Assembly: GCA_023391335.1 (NCBI GenBank)
Contig: JAEWBG010000020.1
Location: 1-64,000, forward strand
Source of the DNA: Pseudomonadota bacterium
GTDB taxonomy: Bacteria > Pseudomonadota > Gammaproteobacteria > Steroidobacterales > Steroidobacteraceae
Direction: 5' to 3'
DNA length: 64,000 bases
Under the pieces are notes generated by a model, which was given only the letters and a program-made list of their open reading frames with translations, ran no database searches and was not told the origin of the DNA. The translations under genes were made by a program, and so were the position numbers. Of the stretch, positions 53,064 through 62,022 are shown piece after piece. Numbering within the stretch: the stretch's first letter is position 1; every line of letters begins with the position of its first letter.

Positions 53064-53933
53064 ATGTCCAGCTCCACCCAACCATCGATCACACACTACG
53101 AGGTGGCGCAAGGCCCAGCGCTGGGCGATGCCGAATTCGATTTCATTCGCCATGTCATCAGCGAAAACGCAGGCATCGTGTTGGGGCCGAACAAGCGCCA
53201 ACTCGTGCAAGGGCGTCTGGCGCGTCGGCTGCGTGAGCTGGGACTGCCCAGCTACGAGGCCTACTGCAATCACGTTCGCGAAGCCGGACCCGAAGAGTTA
53301 GTTGGATTGATCAATGCACTGACGACGAACGTCACTGCATTCTTCCGCGAGAATCATCACTTCGAAGCGCTGGCCTCATACATGTTGCCGGAGGCGATGA
53401 CGCGCAATGCGAATACGCGACGACTGCGGATTTGGTCCGCAGGTTGTTCGACGGGCGAAGAACCTTACTGTCTCGCGATGGTCGCTGCGGAAGTGATCGG
53501 GAATGCGCGTTGGGATCTGAAGATTCTCGCCACCGATATCGATAGCGACGTCATCGCTGCGGCACAGGCCGGCATTTATCCAGTCGATCGCATCGAGTCG
53601 GTCTCTGAGGAGCGGCGGCGACGTTGGTTTCGTCGCGGGAGCGGGGCGCAGGAGGGCAACGCTCGCGTGCGTCCGGAGCTCGGGCAGTTTATTTCGTTTC
53701 GAAAACTGAACTTGCTGCACGAATGGCCGATGCGCGGGCCGTTCGACGTGATCTTCTGCCGCAACGTGATGATCTATTTCGATCAGCCCACGCGCGAACG
53801 TCTGGTGCGCCGCTTTGCACAGATGCTCGCGCCCAACGGCTATCTCTGCATCGGTCATTCCGAGTCCATTCACAACGGAACGGCGCCGGTGCATCTGGTC
53901 GGAAAAACAATCTATCGCAGGAACGCGAGCTAA
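53064..53933 (+). CDS. cheR: Chemotaxis receptor methyltransferase CheR
   Basis: 289 residues. An N-terminal helical CheR domain (~20-90) and a SAM-binding methyltransferase domain (~95-285) with motif RIWSAGCSTGEEPY, the acidic ATDIDSDVI and FDVIFCRNVMIYF, all typical of CheR. It methylates receptor glutamates and probably docks on the WQEF tail of the clustered receptor. The frame is open upstream to 53001 but ATG 53064 matches the family N-terminus. The stop overlaps cheD by 1 nt (TAATG). Confidence 0.94.
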   Translation: MSSSTQPSITHYEVAQGPALGDAEFDFIRHVISENAGIVLGPNKRQLVQGRLARRLRELGLPSYEAYCNHVREAGPEELVGLINALTTNVTAFFRENHHFEALASYMLPEAMTRNANTRRLRIWSAGCSTGEEPYCLAMVAAEVIGNARWDLKILATDIDSDVIAAAQAGIYPVDRIESVSEERRRRWFRRGSGAQEGNARVRPELGQFISFRKLNLLHEWPMRGPFDVIFCRNVMIYFDQPTRERLVRRFAQMLAPNGYLCIGHSESIHNGTAPVHLVGKTIYRRNAS

Positions 53934-54565
53934 TGCACAAACCCGCAACCAATCTGCCGCGAGCATTGCCCGGATTCGAAAGTATCCGGCGCTATCAGCA
54001 CCCTTCCGGGCAGTACATCGCGAAGCTCCTGCCGGGGGATTACTACGTGACCTGCCAAGATGAAGTGCTCGACACGGTCTTGGGTTCCTGCGTTTCAGCT
54101 TGCATTCGCAATCCTCGATTAGGCATTGGCGGGATGAATCACTTCATGTTGCCAAGGCCGAGCGGCGCCGGGAACGACACCTGGGAAAGCCTTGCCGGTC
54201 GCGCCACTCGCTACGGCAGTGCTTCGATGGAGCAGTTGATCAACCGCATCTTGAGTGTCGGCGGCACGCGCGCCGACCTCGAAGTAAAGATTTTCGGTGG
54301 CGGCAAAGTGTTATCGAGTTTGAGCGACGTCGGCATGCACAACGTCACCTTCGTCCGCGACTTCCTGCGCCAAGAAGGATTGCGCGTTGCTTCCGAAGAT
54401 GTCGGCAATACCTGTCCGCGGCATGTTCAATATTTTCCGATGTCGGGCCGCGTTCGCGTGCGCCATCTGACCTCTCGCGTGCTCGAGGATGTGGCGAACA
54501 CCGAACAGAATTACTTGAAGGGCCTCGAGAAGCAGCCGGTGGCGGGTGAGATTGATCTCTTCTAG
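53933..54565 (+). CDS. cheD: Chemoreceptor glutamine deamidase CheD
   Basis: 210 residues. The catalytic cysteine is C53 in VLGSCVSACI and the histidine is H70 in GMNHFMLP, the Cys/His pair of the CheD deamidase family. Residues ~120-150 contain the KIFGGGKVL motif. The C-terminal ~45 residues are a basic and helical extension. CheD converts receptor Gln to Glu before methylation. No CheC partner gene is seen in the window. The start is set by the TAATG overlap with cheR. Confidence 0.93.
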   Translation: MHKPATNLPRALPGFESIRRYQHPSGQYIAKLLPGDYYVTCQDEVLDTVLGSCVSACIRNPRLGIGGMNHFMLPRPSGAGNDTWESLAGRATRYGSASMEQLINRILSVGGTRADLEVKIFGGGKVLSSLSDVGMHNVTFVRDFLRQEGLRVASEDVGNTCPRHVQYFPMSGRVRVRHLTSRVLEDVANTEQNYLKGLEKQPVAGEIDLF

Positions 54566-54699
54566 TCACAGGTCACGAGTCACAGGTCACGAGTCACGGG
54601 CAAGAAATCGCATGTGCACACATCAACTCGTCCCGAATGTTTGGCGGAGAAGAGGTTCTCTGTTTCTGACTCGTGACCCGTCACGTTTGACCCGTGACC
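54566..54699. repeat. GTCACRG heptamer foldback between cheD and cheB
   Basis: The left arm 54566-54600 is five copies of GTCAC(A/G)(G/A), beginning one base after the cheD stop. The right arm 54667-54699 carries the complementary TGACTCG/TGACCCG words. The loop is ~66 nt. The right arm ends 13 nt before the cheB ATG, so folding could influence cheB translation. Confidence 0.75.
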
Positions 54700-54712
54700 A
54701 TGAGGTCATGCC

Positions 54713-55810
54713 ATGACCATCAAAGTCCTCATCGTCGACGACTCCGCGCTGGTTCGGAAGTTGCTCACTGAGATGTTGAGCAAGGATCGCGGTTTGGAAG
54801 TGGTGGGAGCAGCGTCCGATCCTTATGCGGCTCGCGAGAAGATTAAGCAGCTCAATCCGGATGTCATCACGCTGGATGTGGAAATGCCGCGCATGGATGG
54901 GCTGACCTTTCTAGAGAATTTGATGCGACTGCGGCCGATGCCGGTCGTGATGGTGTCATCGCTCACGCAGCAGGGGGCGGATGTCACGTTGCGTGCGCTC
55001 GAATTGGGTGCGATCGATTTCGTGGCCAAGCCTCGAGTCGACGTTGCTGGAAGCTTGGTGGAGTACGCCGATGAATTGATCGAGAAGATCAAGGTGGCAG
55101 CCGGCGCACGGGTGAGTACGCGGGGTTCGAATCGAACTGCGACGATGCAAGTGGAGGCGCGCCGCACGGCGGATGCGGTGATCCCTGCGACGAGTTCGGC
55201 GCGCGTGCTGCGTACGACGGAGCGGATCATCGCGATCGGGGCGTCGACCGGTGGCACGGAAGCCATCCGCGAATTGTTAGGTGCGCTACCCGCCGATGCA
55301 CCTGCTGTGGTGATCTCGCAGCACATCCCTGCAGCGTTCAGCAAACCGTTCGCAGAGCGCATGAATCGATGCTCGGCGATGTCGGTCTGCGAGGCACAAG
55401 ATGGCCAATACATTTTGCCAGGGCACGTTTACATCGCGCCGGGCGATCGACACTTACTCGTCGAGCGCGATGGTGCTCGCTATCGATGCCGCCTGAACGA
55501 TGGACCGCCGGTGAATCGACATCGTCCTAGTGTCGATGTGATGTTCCGATCGGTTGCGCAGAAAGTGGGCCCGAATGCCACGGGTGTGATTCTCACGGGC
55601 ATGGGCGATGACGGTGCTCGCGGTCTCAAAGAAATGCTCGAAGCCGGCGCGATGACGATCGCTCAAGACGAAGCCAGCAGCGTCGTGTGGGGTATGCCTG
55701 GAACCGCAGTGAAGATCGGCGCGGCTCAGCATGTGCTGCCGCTGCATCGGATTGCGGATGCAGTGTTGGCGGTCCCCGATGCGAGTGCGGCGAAGGCAGT
55801 GGGTGGCTAA
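54713..55810 (+). CDS. cheB: Chemoreceptor methylesterase CheB
   Basis: 365 residues. A receiver domain (~1-125) with phospho-acceptor D55 ([12 protein letters not shown]), a linker (~126-165), and a methylesterase domain with the catalytic triad S178 (IGASTGG), H204 (SQHIPAAF) and D300 (GMGDDGA). It removes methyl groups from receptors after phosphorylation by CheA, opposing CheR. It is the last gene of the cluster; a mini-hairpin chain starts at the stop codon. Confidence 0.95.
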   Translation: MTIKVLIVDDSALVRKLLTEMLSKDRGLEVVGAASDPYAAREKIKQLNPDVITLDVEMPRMDGLTFLENLMRLRPMPVVMVSSLTQQGADVTLRALELGAIDFVAKPRVDVAGSLVEYADELIEKIKVAAGARVSTRGSNRTATMQVEARRTADAVIPATSSARVLRTTERIIAIGASTGGTEAIRELLGALPADAPAVVISQHIPAAFSKPFAERMNRCSAMSVCEAQDGQYILPGHVYIAPGDRHLLVERDGARYRCRLNDGPPVNRHRPSVDVMFRSVAQKVGPNATGVILTGMGDDGARGLKEMLEAGAMTIAQDEASSVVWGMPGTAVKIGAAQHVLPLHRIADAVLAVPDASAAKAVGG

Positions 55811-55811
55811 A

Positions 55812-55905
55812 CCGACGCTGGCGTCGGGAGGGACTGCGTCGAGAAGGACGCTTCGCGTCGGGAGAGATGCTTCGCATCGAGAAGGCCTCCGGCGGGTTGA
55901 GAGGG
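55812..55905 (+). repeat. Mini-hairpin chain at the cheB stop codon
   Basis: A very clean example: GACG..CGTC, GAC..GTC, GACGC..GCGTC, GATGC..GCATC and GCC..GGC hairpins in sequence, with spacers such as GAGAAG and GGGAGA. The first stem begins within 5 nt of the stop. It could be the 3' end of the che transcript. The rest of the gap up to 56080 shows no gene. Confidence 0.8.
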
Positions 55906-56080
55906 ATTGAATGAGCTGCGCTCTTCACGCGCGTCCGTGCTTTCACTGTTCACTTCTTCACGGCCGATCCAGCCGCCCTCACACACCACACTCAATCTTT
56001 CAGAACTGATAACTCGTAGGGAGTCGTATCGCGTTCTGTGAAGTATCGTTGCGCTACGGTAAGTACCGCGGTCGCGTTGC

Positions 56081-56107
56081 TTAAGCATTTCCCTGATCAG
56101 CCGATAG
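56081..56107 (+). promoter_or_regulatory. Sigma-28-like promoter of the HDOD gene
   Basis: TTAAGCAT at 56081-56088 and GCCGATAG at 56100-56107 with an 11-nt spacer. The -10 element is identical to that of the che promoter at 47519. Transcription would start about 56114, at or next to the ATG at 56115, which has no ribosome binding site. Confidence 0.6.
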
Positions 56108-56114
56108 CCACATT

Positions 56115-57005
56115 ATGAATAGTCCCAACATGCTATCCACCGGTGATGAAACGTTGCGCTCTGGCATCTCCGGCGCATTCGCGTTCATAACCGAGTTGGC
56201 GCAGGAGGTCTCTTCAGGGAAGGTCGAGCTGCCATCGTTCCCCGACATCGCGGTGCGCGTGCGCAAAGTGCTTGCGGACGAACAGGTCTCGAACGATCAA
56301 ATCGCGCGCGTGGTCGGTTCCGATCCGGGACTCGCTGCACGCGTGTTCACGCTCGCGAATTCGGCTGCACTCAGCCGCGGTGGCCGTAACGTTTCCGATT
56401 TGAAGATGGCAGTGAATCGCATCGGTCATAACAACGTGCGGACCGCTGCAGTGTCGTTCGCGATCGCACAGTTGCGCCGCGCGGCTGAGCTCAAGCATAT
56501 CTCGAAAGAATTGGAAGGCCTGTGGCAGGAATCGACCATGGTCGCTGCCCTGGCGTATGCGGTGGCTGCACGTGCGCGTGTCAATGCGGACGAATGCATG
56601 CTCGCCGGGCTACTGCACAACGTTGGCAAGATCTACATCCTCGCCCGTGCGAATCGCCACGCCAGTCTGTTCAAGGACCCCCCGGCGCTGGCGCAAGTCA
56701 TGCGCGATTGGCATGCCAACATCGGTAAGGCGATCGTCGAGAACTGGGGCTTCCCTGAGCACATTTCAGAAGCCATCGGCGAACACGAGAATATCGACCG
56801 TGTGGTCGGTCATCCCGATGTGACCGACGTGCTCACGGTCGCGGTGATGATGTCCACATTCTTCGGCCACGAGGCGGATTTGGAATTGAACATGCAAGGC
56901 GTCAAAGCCTTCTGGCGTCTCGGCCTGGATAATGAAAAGTGCGTGCACGTCATGCGCGATTGCACCGAAGAGATCAACGCCTTGAGATCTGCACTCGGCG
57001 ATTGA
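56115..57005 (+). CDS. HDOD-domain signalling protein
   Basis: 296 residues, nearly all one HDOD domain: VELPSFPDIAVRVRKVL at ~37-53, the helical SDPGLAARVFTLANSA, and LLHNVGKIYIL at ~172-182, which keeps an HN-G pattern where true HD phosphohydrolases have an HD. Catalysis is therefore doubtful; HDOD proteins usually act through protein binding and are often linked to motility and c-di-GMP signalling. The start may be leaderless (see the promoter entry); an alternative ATG is at 56130. It is followed after 153 nt by a receiver-kinase gene. Confidence 0.85.
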   Translation: MNSPNMLSTGDETLRSGISGAFAFITELAQEVSSGKVELPSFPDIAVRVRKVLADEQVSNDQIARVVGSDPGLAARVFTLANSAALSRGGRNVSDLKMAVNRIGHNNVRTAAVSFAIAQLRRAAELKHISKELEGLWQESTMVAALAYAVAARARVNADECMLAGLLHNVGKIYILARANRHASLFKDPPALAQVMRDWHANIGKAIVENWGFPEHISEAIGEHENIDRVVGHPDVTDVLTVAVMMSTFFGHEADLELNMQGVKAFWRLGLDNEKCVHVMRDCTEEINALRSALGD

Positions 57006-57158
57006 TGCGCCTAACTGCAAACGCTTCGCCGACACTGTGCTCAGGGAATTACTCAAGCACAGATACGTAGTTGCACGAGGAACCGCTTCGCGGCAGCGCA
57101 CGTAGTATGTGCCTAGCCGCACTGACAAGCGGCGCACCTAGAAGGCGCACCCTTAAGC

Positions 57159-58844
57159 ATGTCGAGCACGATTCTTGTCGCGGAAGACGATCCGGAAGTC
57201 CGCGAACTCCTGGTATTGCTGCTGCGCTCGCATGACTACGAACTGCTCGAAGCCAGCGACGGTGTCGAAGCGTTCGAGCTGCTCCACGAGCGTAAACCGG
57301 ATCTGCTGATCACCGATGTGGTGATGCCCCGCATGGACGGCTACGAGTTGGTCCGGCGCGTGCGGCAGGATGAATCGCTCGCAAAACTCCCGGTGATTTT
57401 TTGTTCGGCTTCGTATCACGGACGCGAGATCCGCGAGATGGCGCGCACATTGGATGTGAGCGCAACGCTGCTCAAGCCTTACGACGTGAGCGCGGTTCCC
57501 GAAGTCGTCGATCACGTCCTGTCTTCGCATCAAGTCGAGGAGCCCACCGCACCGGACTTGGATCTGAGTCAGGCGCAGGAGCGGCTAACCGCGATCGTGC
57601 GGTTCAGCCGCGGCTTATTCGCACAGGCAACCGTGCATGACATGGTGAGCTTTGCGTGTCATGCGGTCCGCGACATCTTGTTAGCCCAGTGCGCCCACCT
57701 GGAACTCATCGATCCACAAGCTCGTGATGGGCGTGCGAATCCATTCAAGTGCCTCGCGACCGGATTGCCGGACGCGCAACTGCAGCAGTTGCTGTCTTCA
57801 CAGACGTACCTTGCACTGGCGGACTCGGTCCGAGAGGGACAGTCGGTCGTTTTCCCGTCTGAAGAGTCAGCGCTCCTGCGTGCATTGAGGCCTGGCGAGT
57901 TTGTCTCGCTCATCGGATTGCCGATCGCGACTGCAAGCCGTCGTTATGGCTGTTTGTGCGTGATTAATCGCATTGGTTCATCGGCGTTCTCAGAAGAGGA
58001 TTTGGCGGTGGCCAAGGCGCTCACCGCTCAGATCGGTGCGGCGTTCGAGAATGCCTCGCGCCGACTTGAACTGGAACGGGAAGTTGCACAACGCAAGGCG
58101 AAGGAAGAGGCGGTGCGTGAGTTCAATCAGGAGCTGGAGCGCCGAGTCGCCGAAAGAACCGAGCAGCTTGAAGCGGCCAATCGCGAACTTGAGGCGTTCA
58201 CTTACTCTGTCGCTCACGATTTGCGCGCACCGCTGAGACTGATCGATGCGAGCGTGCAGATGCTGCGCGAGCCGCAATTGGGATTGCAGCGCCCTAGCAT
58301 TTTGCACTTGGATCAGATTCAGCGCGGTGCCACCAATATGAGCGCGTTGATCGACGGCTTACTCGCGTTATCGCGCGTGCGGCATGTCGGGATGCGCGCC
58401 CAACCTGTCTCGCTGAATACTTTGGTCAATGAAGCCATTCAGCAACTCGCGGAGGATGCTCGCGGTCGCGATATCGAATGGCGAATTGGCACGCTGCCCA
58501 CCTTGGCCTGCGATCCGGAGCTGATGCTGCAGGTATTCGTGAATCTGCTCAGCAACGCAGTCAAGTACTCCAGGCCGCGCCCGCGCGCAGTCATCGAAGT
58601 TGCACTGGCAGACGAGCCTGAGCGACACATTTATGTACGCGACAACGGCGTCGGCTTCGACATGCGCTTTGCGACGAAGCTGTTCGGCGTCTTTCAGCGA
58701 TTGCATCGGCAAGACGAATTCGAAGGGACCGGCGTGGGCCTTGCGACCACCAGCCGCATCATCGAACGCCATGGCGGCCGCATCTGGGCCGAATCCAAGT
58801 TGCGGAAGGGCACGACGATGCGGTTTACGTTGCCGGGGATATGA
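57159..58844 (+). CDS. Receiver-GAF-histidine kinase
   Basis: 561 residues, soluble. A receiver domain (~1-125; acceptor D53 in LITDVVMPRMDG), a GAF domain (~145-305), a coiled coil (~300-345), HisKA with H353 (YSVAHDLRAPLRLID) and HATPase (N box QVFVNLLSNAVKY, G1 DNGVGF, G2 GTGVGL). The architecture, with an N-terminal receiver and a phytochrome-like HisKA, suggests a kinase that is itself controlled by phosphorylation from another kinase. CheA of the nearby cluster is one candidate (inference). The output is unknown. There is no close downstream partner; a mini-hairpin chain begins at the stop. Confidence 0.88.
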   Translation: MSSTILVAEDDPEVRELLVLLLRSHDYELLEASDGVEAFELLHERKPDLLITDVVMPRMDGYELVRRVRQDESLAKLPVIFCSASYHGREIREMARTLDVSATLLKPYDVSAVPEVVDHVLSSHQVEEPTAPDLDLSQAQERLTAIVRFSRGLFAQATVHDMVSFACHAVRDILLAQCAHLELIDPQARDGRANPFKCLATGLPDAQLQQLLSSQTYLALADSVREGQSVVFPSEESALLRALRPGEFVSLIGLPIATASRRYGCLCVINRIGSSAFSEEDLAVAKALTAQIGAAFENASRRLELEREVAQRKAKEEAVREFNQELERRVAERTEQLEAANRELEAFTYSVAHDLRAPLRLIDASVQMLREPQLGLQRPSILHLDQIQRGATNMSALIDGLLALSRVRHVGMRAQPVSLNTLVNEAIQQLAEDARGRDIEWRIGTLPTLACDPELMLQVFVNLLSNAVKYSRPRPRAVIEVALADEPERHIYVRDNGVGFDMRFATKLFGVFQRLHRQDEFEGTGVGLATTSRIIERHGGRIWAESKLRKGTTMRFTLPGI

Positions 58845-58845
58845 C

Positions 58846-59045
58846 AGACGACGGATGCTGTTGCATCAGGACGGACTAGCGTCAGGAGGGATTGCTGCGC
58901 AATCAGGTGGGACGGTCGTCAGGTCAGATTCGGATCCACGTGGTTGCCGCGTTCGTGCTTCGTCTTGCTTGCCGACAGGCCTTCCTGATGTGAAACATCC
59001 ATCCTGACGGCAGTCCTTCCTGATCGCGAAGCGATCCGTCGTTCT
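58846..59045. repeat. Mini-hairpin chain with central strand switch
   Basis: The left half (58853-58920) has GATGC..GCATC, GAC..GTC, GATTGC..GCAATC and GAC..GTC hairpins separated by AGGACG, AGGAGG and AGGTGG. The right half (~58970-59040) has GCC..GGC, GATG..CATC, GAC..GTC and GATCGC..GCGATC separated by CTTCCT and CATCCT. The halves are inverted with respect to each other. No gene is seen before leuS. Confidence 0.8.
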
Positions 59046-59128
59046 TGGGCCGAGCGCGTGCCTCGTGACCGTTACTACCCATCCCGCTATCCTTGCGCCT
59101 CTTTTCTAGCCTGGCTTCCATCTAGTAC

Positions 59129-61750
59129 ATGCAAGACCGTTACGATCCCGCGGCCGTGGAGTCGCAGGCCCAGCAATTCTGGGCGGCGCAGCAGGCCTTT
59201 TCTGCTATCGAAGATGCCAATCGACCGAAGTACTACTGCCTGTCGATGTTTCCCTATCCGAGCGGGCGGCTGCACATGGGGCACGTTCGCAACTACACGA
59301 TTGGGGATGTGATTTCGCGGTTCATGCGCATGCAGGGCTACAACGTTCTGCAGCCGATGGGGTGGGATGCGTTCGGGCTGCCGGCGGAGAACGCGGCGAT
59401 GGCGAACAAGGTGCCGCCCGCGCGCTGGACGTACGACAACATCGCGTACATGAAGCGGCAATTGCAGTCGCTAGGTCTCGCCATCGATTGGGATCGCGAA
59501 GTCGCAACGTGCCAGCCCGACTACTACCGTTGGAATCAGTGGCTGTTCCTGCGCATGCTCGAGATGGGCATCGCCTACAAGAAAACTGGAGTCGTGAACT
59601 GGGATCCCATCGATCAGACCGTGCTCGCCAACGAGCAGGTGATCGATGGCAAGGGTTGGCGCACCGGCGCGGTCGTCGAGAAGCGCGAGATCCCCATGTA
59701 CTACTTGAAGATCACACAGTACGCGCAGGATCTGCTCGATGCGTTGAGTACGCTGCCGGGTTGGCCGGAGCGCGTGCGAACGATGCAAGCGAATTGGATC
59801 GGACGCAGCGAAGGCGTGCGGGTCTCGTTCCCTTACGAATTTGACGGTCAGCAAAAACTCCTTAGCGTCTTCACCACGCGCGCGGACACGCTGATGGGTG
59901 TGACGTTCTGTGCCGTGGCCGCCGAACATCCTCTCGCCTTGCATGCGGCGCAGTCGAACCCCGAACTGCAAGCCTTCATCGAAGAATGTCGTCGTGGCAC
60001 CGCGATGGAAGCGGATCTCGCCGTCATGGAAAAGAAGGGCATGCCTACGGGACTCTTTGTCTCGCATCCGATCACAGGCGAGCGTGTCCCGGTTTGGGTC
60101 GGCAACTATGTGCTGATGAGTTACGGCGAAGGCGCAGTGATGGGCGTGCCCGCGCACGACGAGCGCGACTTCCACTTCGCGAAGAAGTACGGCTTGCCGA
60201 TTCGCGTCGTGATCGCTGCAAACGGCGCTGCACCGCTGAGCGATCCTCAAGAGTGGACCGCAGAACTGGGCGAGTACGGCATCTGTGTGAATTCAGGAAG
60301 CTATAACGGCCTGGATCATCAGCAAGCAGTCGATGCCATCGCGGCTGATTTGAAGGCGCGCGGACTGGGCGACAAGCAGGTGCAGTGGCGTCTGCGCGAT
60401 TGGGGTATTTCGCGGCAGCGGTATTGGGGTTGTCCTATTCCGCTCATTCATTGCGCGAAGTGCGGCGATGTGCCCGTACCCGATAAGGATCTGCCGGTCG
60501 TGTTGCCGGAAGGATTGGTGCCCGATGGGAGCGGCAATCCGTTGGCGAAAACGCCTTCATTCGTCGAATGCACGTGTCCGAAGTGCGGAGCGCCGGCACG
60601 GCGCGAAACCGACACGATGGATACTTTCGTGGATTCCTCGTGGTACTTCCTGCGCTTTGCCTGTGCGAACAACAAGAACGCGATGGTCGATGAGCGCGCC
60701 AACTATTGGATGCCGGTGGACCAATACATCGGCGGCATCGAACACGCGATTCTGCATCTGTTGTATTCGCGCTTCTGGACACGCGTGATGCGCGACCTCG
60801 GGCTCGTCAACATCAAGGAGCCGTTTCAGAACCTGCTGACGCAGGGCATGGTGCTCAACCACATCCATTTGCGCAAAACGGCCGACGGTCGGATTCAGTA
60901 CTTCAGCCCCAATGAAGTCCAAGTGCAGTACGACGCGAAGGGCAATCGCATTGGCGCTACGTTGCTCGCGGATGGTCAGCCGGTGGAGTGGGAAGGGATG
61001 CGGACGATGTCGAAGTCGAAGAACAACGGCGTCGACCCGCAGCATCTCGTCGAAGAGTACGGCGCGGACAGCGTGCGCTTGTTCATGATGTTCAAAGCGC
61101 CGCCCGAAGATTCATTGGAGTGGTCCGATGAGGGGGTCGAAGGCGCAGCGCGCTTCATGCGACGGTTGTGGAAAGTCGTGTTCGATCACGTCTCCAAGCT
61201 CGAGGCTGCGGGACTGCCTGCATTCAAAGCCAGCGAACTCAGCGATGCACAGCGTGAACTGCGCCGCGCAACGCACGAAACACTCGAGAAGGTCACCGAC
61301 GATATCGGCCGTCGTCGTGTGTTCAACACGGCGATTGCTGCGGTGATGGAACTGATGAATACGTTGGGCAAATTCGAAGTGAACTCGGCGCTCGATCGCG
61401 CGATCGTTCATGAGACGCTCGAGCTCATCGTGCAGATGCTCTCACCGATCGTTCCGCATGCCTGTCATGCCCTGTGGCAGGAACTCGGTCACTCCGACAC
61501 GCTGATCGATCGTCCTTGGCCCAAAGCGGACCCACAAGCACTGGTCCGCGACAGTATCCAAATTCCGGTCCAGATCAATGGCAAGCTCCGCGCCCAAATC
61601 GAGGTGCCCGCGGATGCGACGGAAGCCGAAGTCAAAGCCGCGGCGCTGTCGAATGAGGTCGTCTTGAAATGGATCGACCCGGCCGCGGTCAAGAAGACCA
61701 TCTTCGTGCGCGGCAAGATTTTGAATATCGTGGGGCAGACGCGGGGCTGA
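59129..61750 (+). CDS. leuS: Leucyl-tRNA synthetase
   Basis: 873 residues, class I synthetase that charges tRNA-Leu with leucine; close to the E. coli length (860). The HIGH motif is HMGH at 49-52. The CP1 editing domain (~225-420) includes [11 protein letters not shown] and the [16 protein letters not shown] segment. A zinc-like ribbon is suggested by [10 protein letters not shown] and [10 protein letters not shown]. The KMSKS motif appears as TMSKS at 626-630. Anticodon-binding and C-terminal domains complete the protein. No strong ribosome binding site precedes ATG 59129. lptE, its usual immediate neighbour, lies beyond an inserted response-regulator gene. Confidence 0.97.
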   Translation: MQDRYDPAAVESQAQQFWAAQQAFSAIEDANRPKYYCLSMFPYPSGRLHMGHVRNYTIGDVISRFMRMQGYNVLQPMGWDAFGLPAENAAMANKVPPARWTYDNIAYMKRQLQSLGLAIDWDREVATCQPDYYRWNQWLFLRMLEMGIAYKKTGVVNWDPIDQTVLANEQVIDGKGWRTGAVVEKREIPMYYLKITQYAQDLLDALSTLPGWPERVRTMQANWIGRSEGVRVSFPYEFDGQQKLLSVFTTRADTLMGVTFCAVAAEHPLALHAAQSNPELQAFIEECRRGTAMEADLAVMEKKGMPTGLFVSHPITGERVPVWVGNYVLMSYGEGAVMGVPAHDERDFHFAKKYGLPIRVVIAANGAAPLSDPQEWTAELGEYGICVNSGSYNGLDHQQAVDAIAADLKARGLGDKQVQWRLRDWGISRQRYWGCPIPLIHCAKCGDVPVPDKDLPVVLPEGLVPDGSGNPLAKTPSFVECTCPKCGAPARRETDTMDTFVDSSWYFLRFACANNKNAMVDERANYWMPVDQYIGGIEHAILHLLYSRFWTRVMRDLGLVNIKEPFQNLLTQGMVLNHIHLRKTADGRIQYFSPNEVQVQYDAKGNRIGATLLADGQPVEWEGMRTMSKSKNNGVDPQHLVEEYGADSVRLFMMFKAPPEDSLEWSDEGVEGAARFMRRLWKVVFDHVSKLEAAGLPAFKASELSDAQRELRRATHETLEKVTDDIGRRRVFNTAIAAVMELMNTLGKFEVNSALDRAIVHETLELIVQMLSPIVPHACHALWQELGHSDTLIDRPWPKADPQALVRDSIQIPVQINGKLRAQIEVPADATEAEVKAAALSNEVVLKWIDPAAVKKTIFVRGKILNIVGQTRG

Positions 61751-61754
61751 CGCA

Positions 61755-61885
61755 GTGAAGACGTGAGAAGGTGAATGCGCTCTGCGCGTGAGAGGGCGCG
61801 CATTGCGCCCGGCGTTCAGCGACTGGCTGGATGGAAACGGCTGTCCTACACGCCTCACTCCCTCACTCCCTCACTTCCTCACAAG
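61755..61885. repeat. Octamer-word foldback after leuS
   Basis: GTGAAGAC/GTGAGAAG words at 61756-61780 face CCTCACTC/CCTCACTT words at 61855-61883 on the same strand, giving a partly complementary foldback with a ~75-nt loop. It starts 5 nt after the leuS stop. Sequence from 61886 to 62022 shows no gene. Confidence 0.6.
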
Positions 61886-62022
61886 GCACCTCATTCAGGG
61901 AACGTCTTATCCCCACCCAGCCCTGCGGCTGATAGGAGGGAACCTCGTCTCACTTCACACTGCCTGCCTGGCTTCCCGTTATAGGATCGGGTGGAAATGA
62001 TGAGGCTCAAAGGAGAGCACAG

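Noticed and set aside
57006..57158. Third sigma-28 promoter before the receiver-kinase gene
   Set aside because: A GCCGACAC sequence near 57027 lacks a matching -35 element at 11 nt, so no promoter is called.
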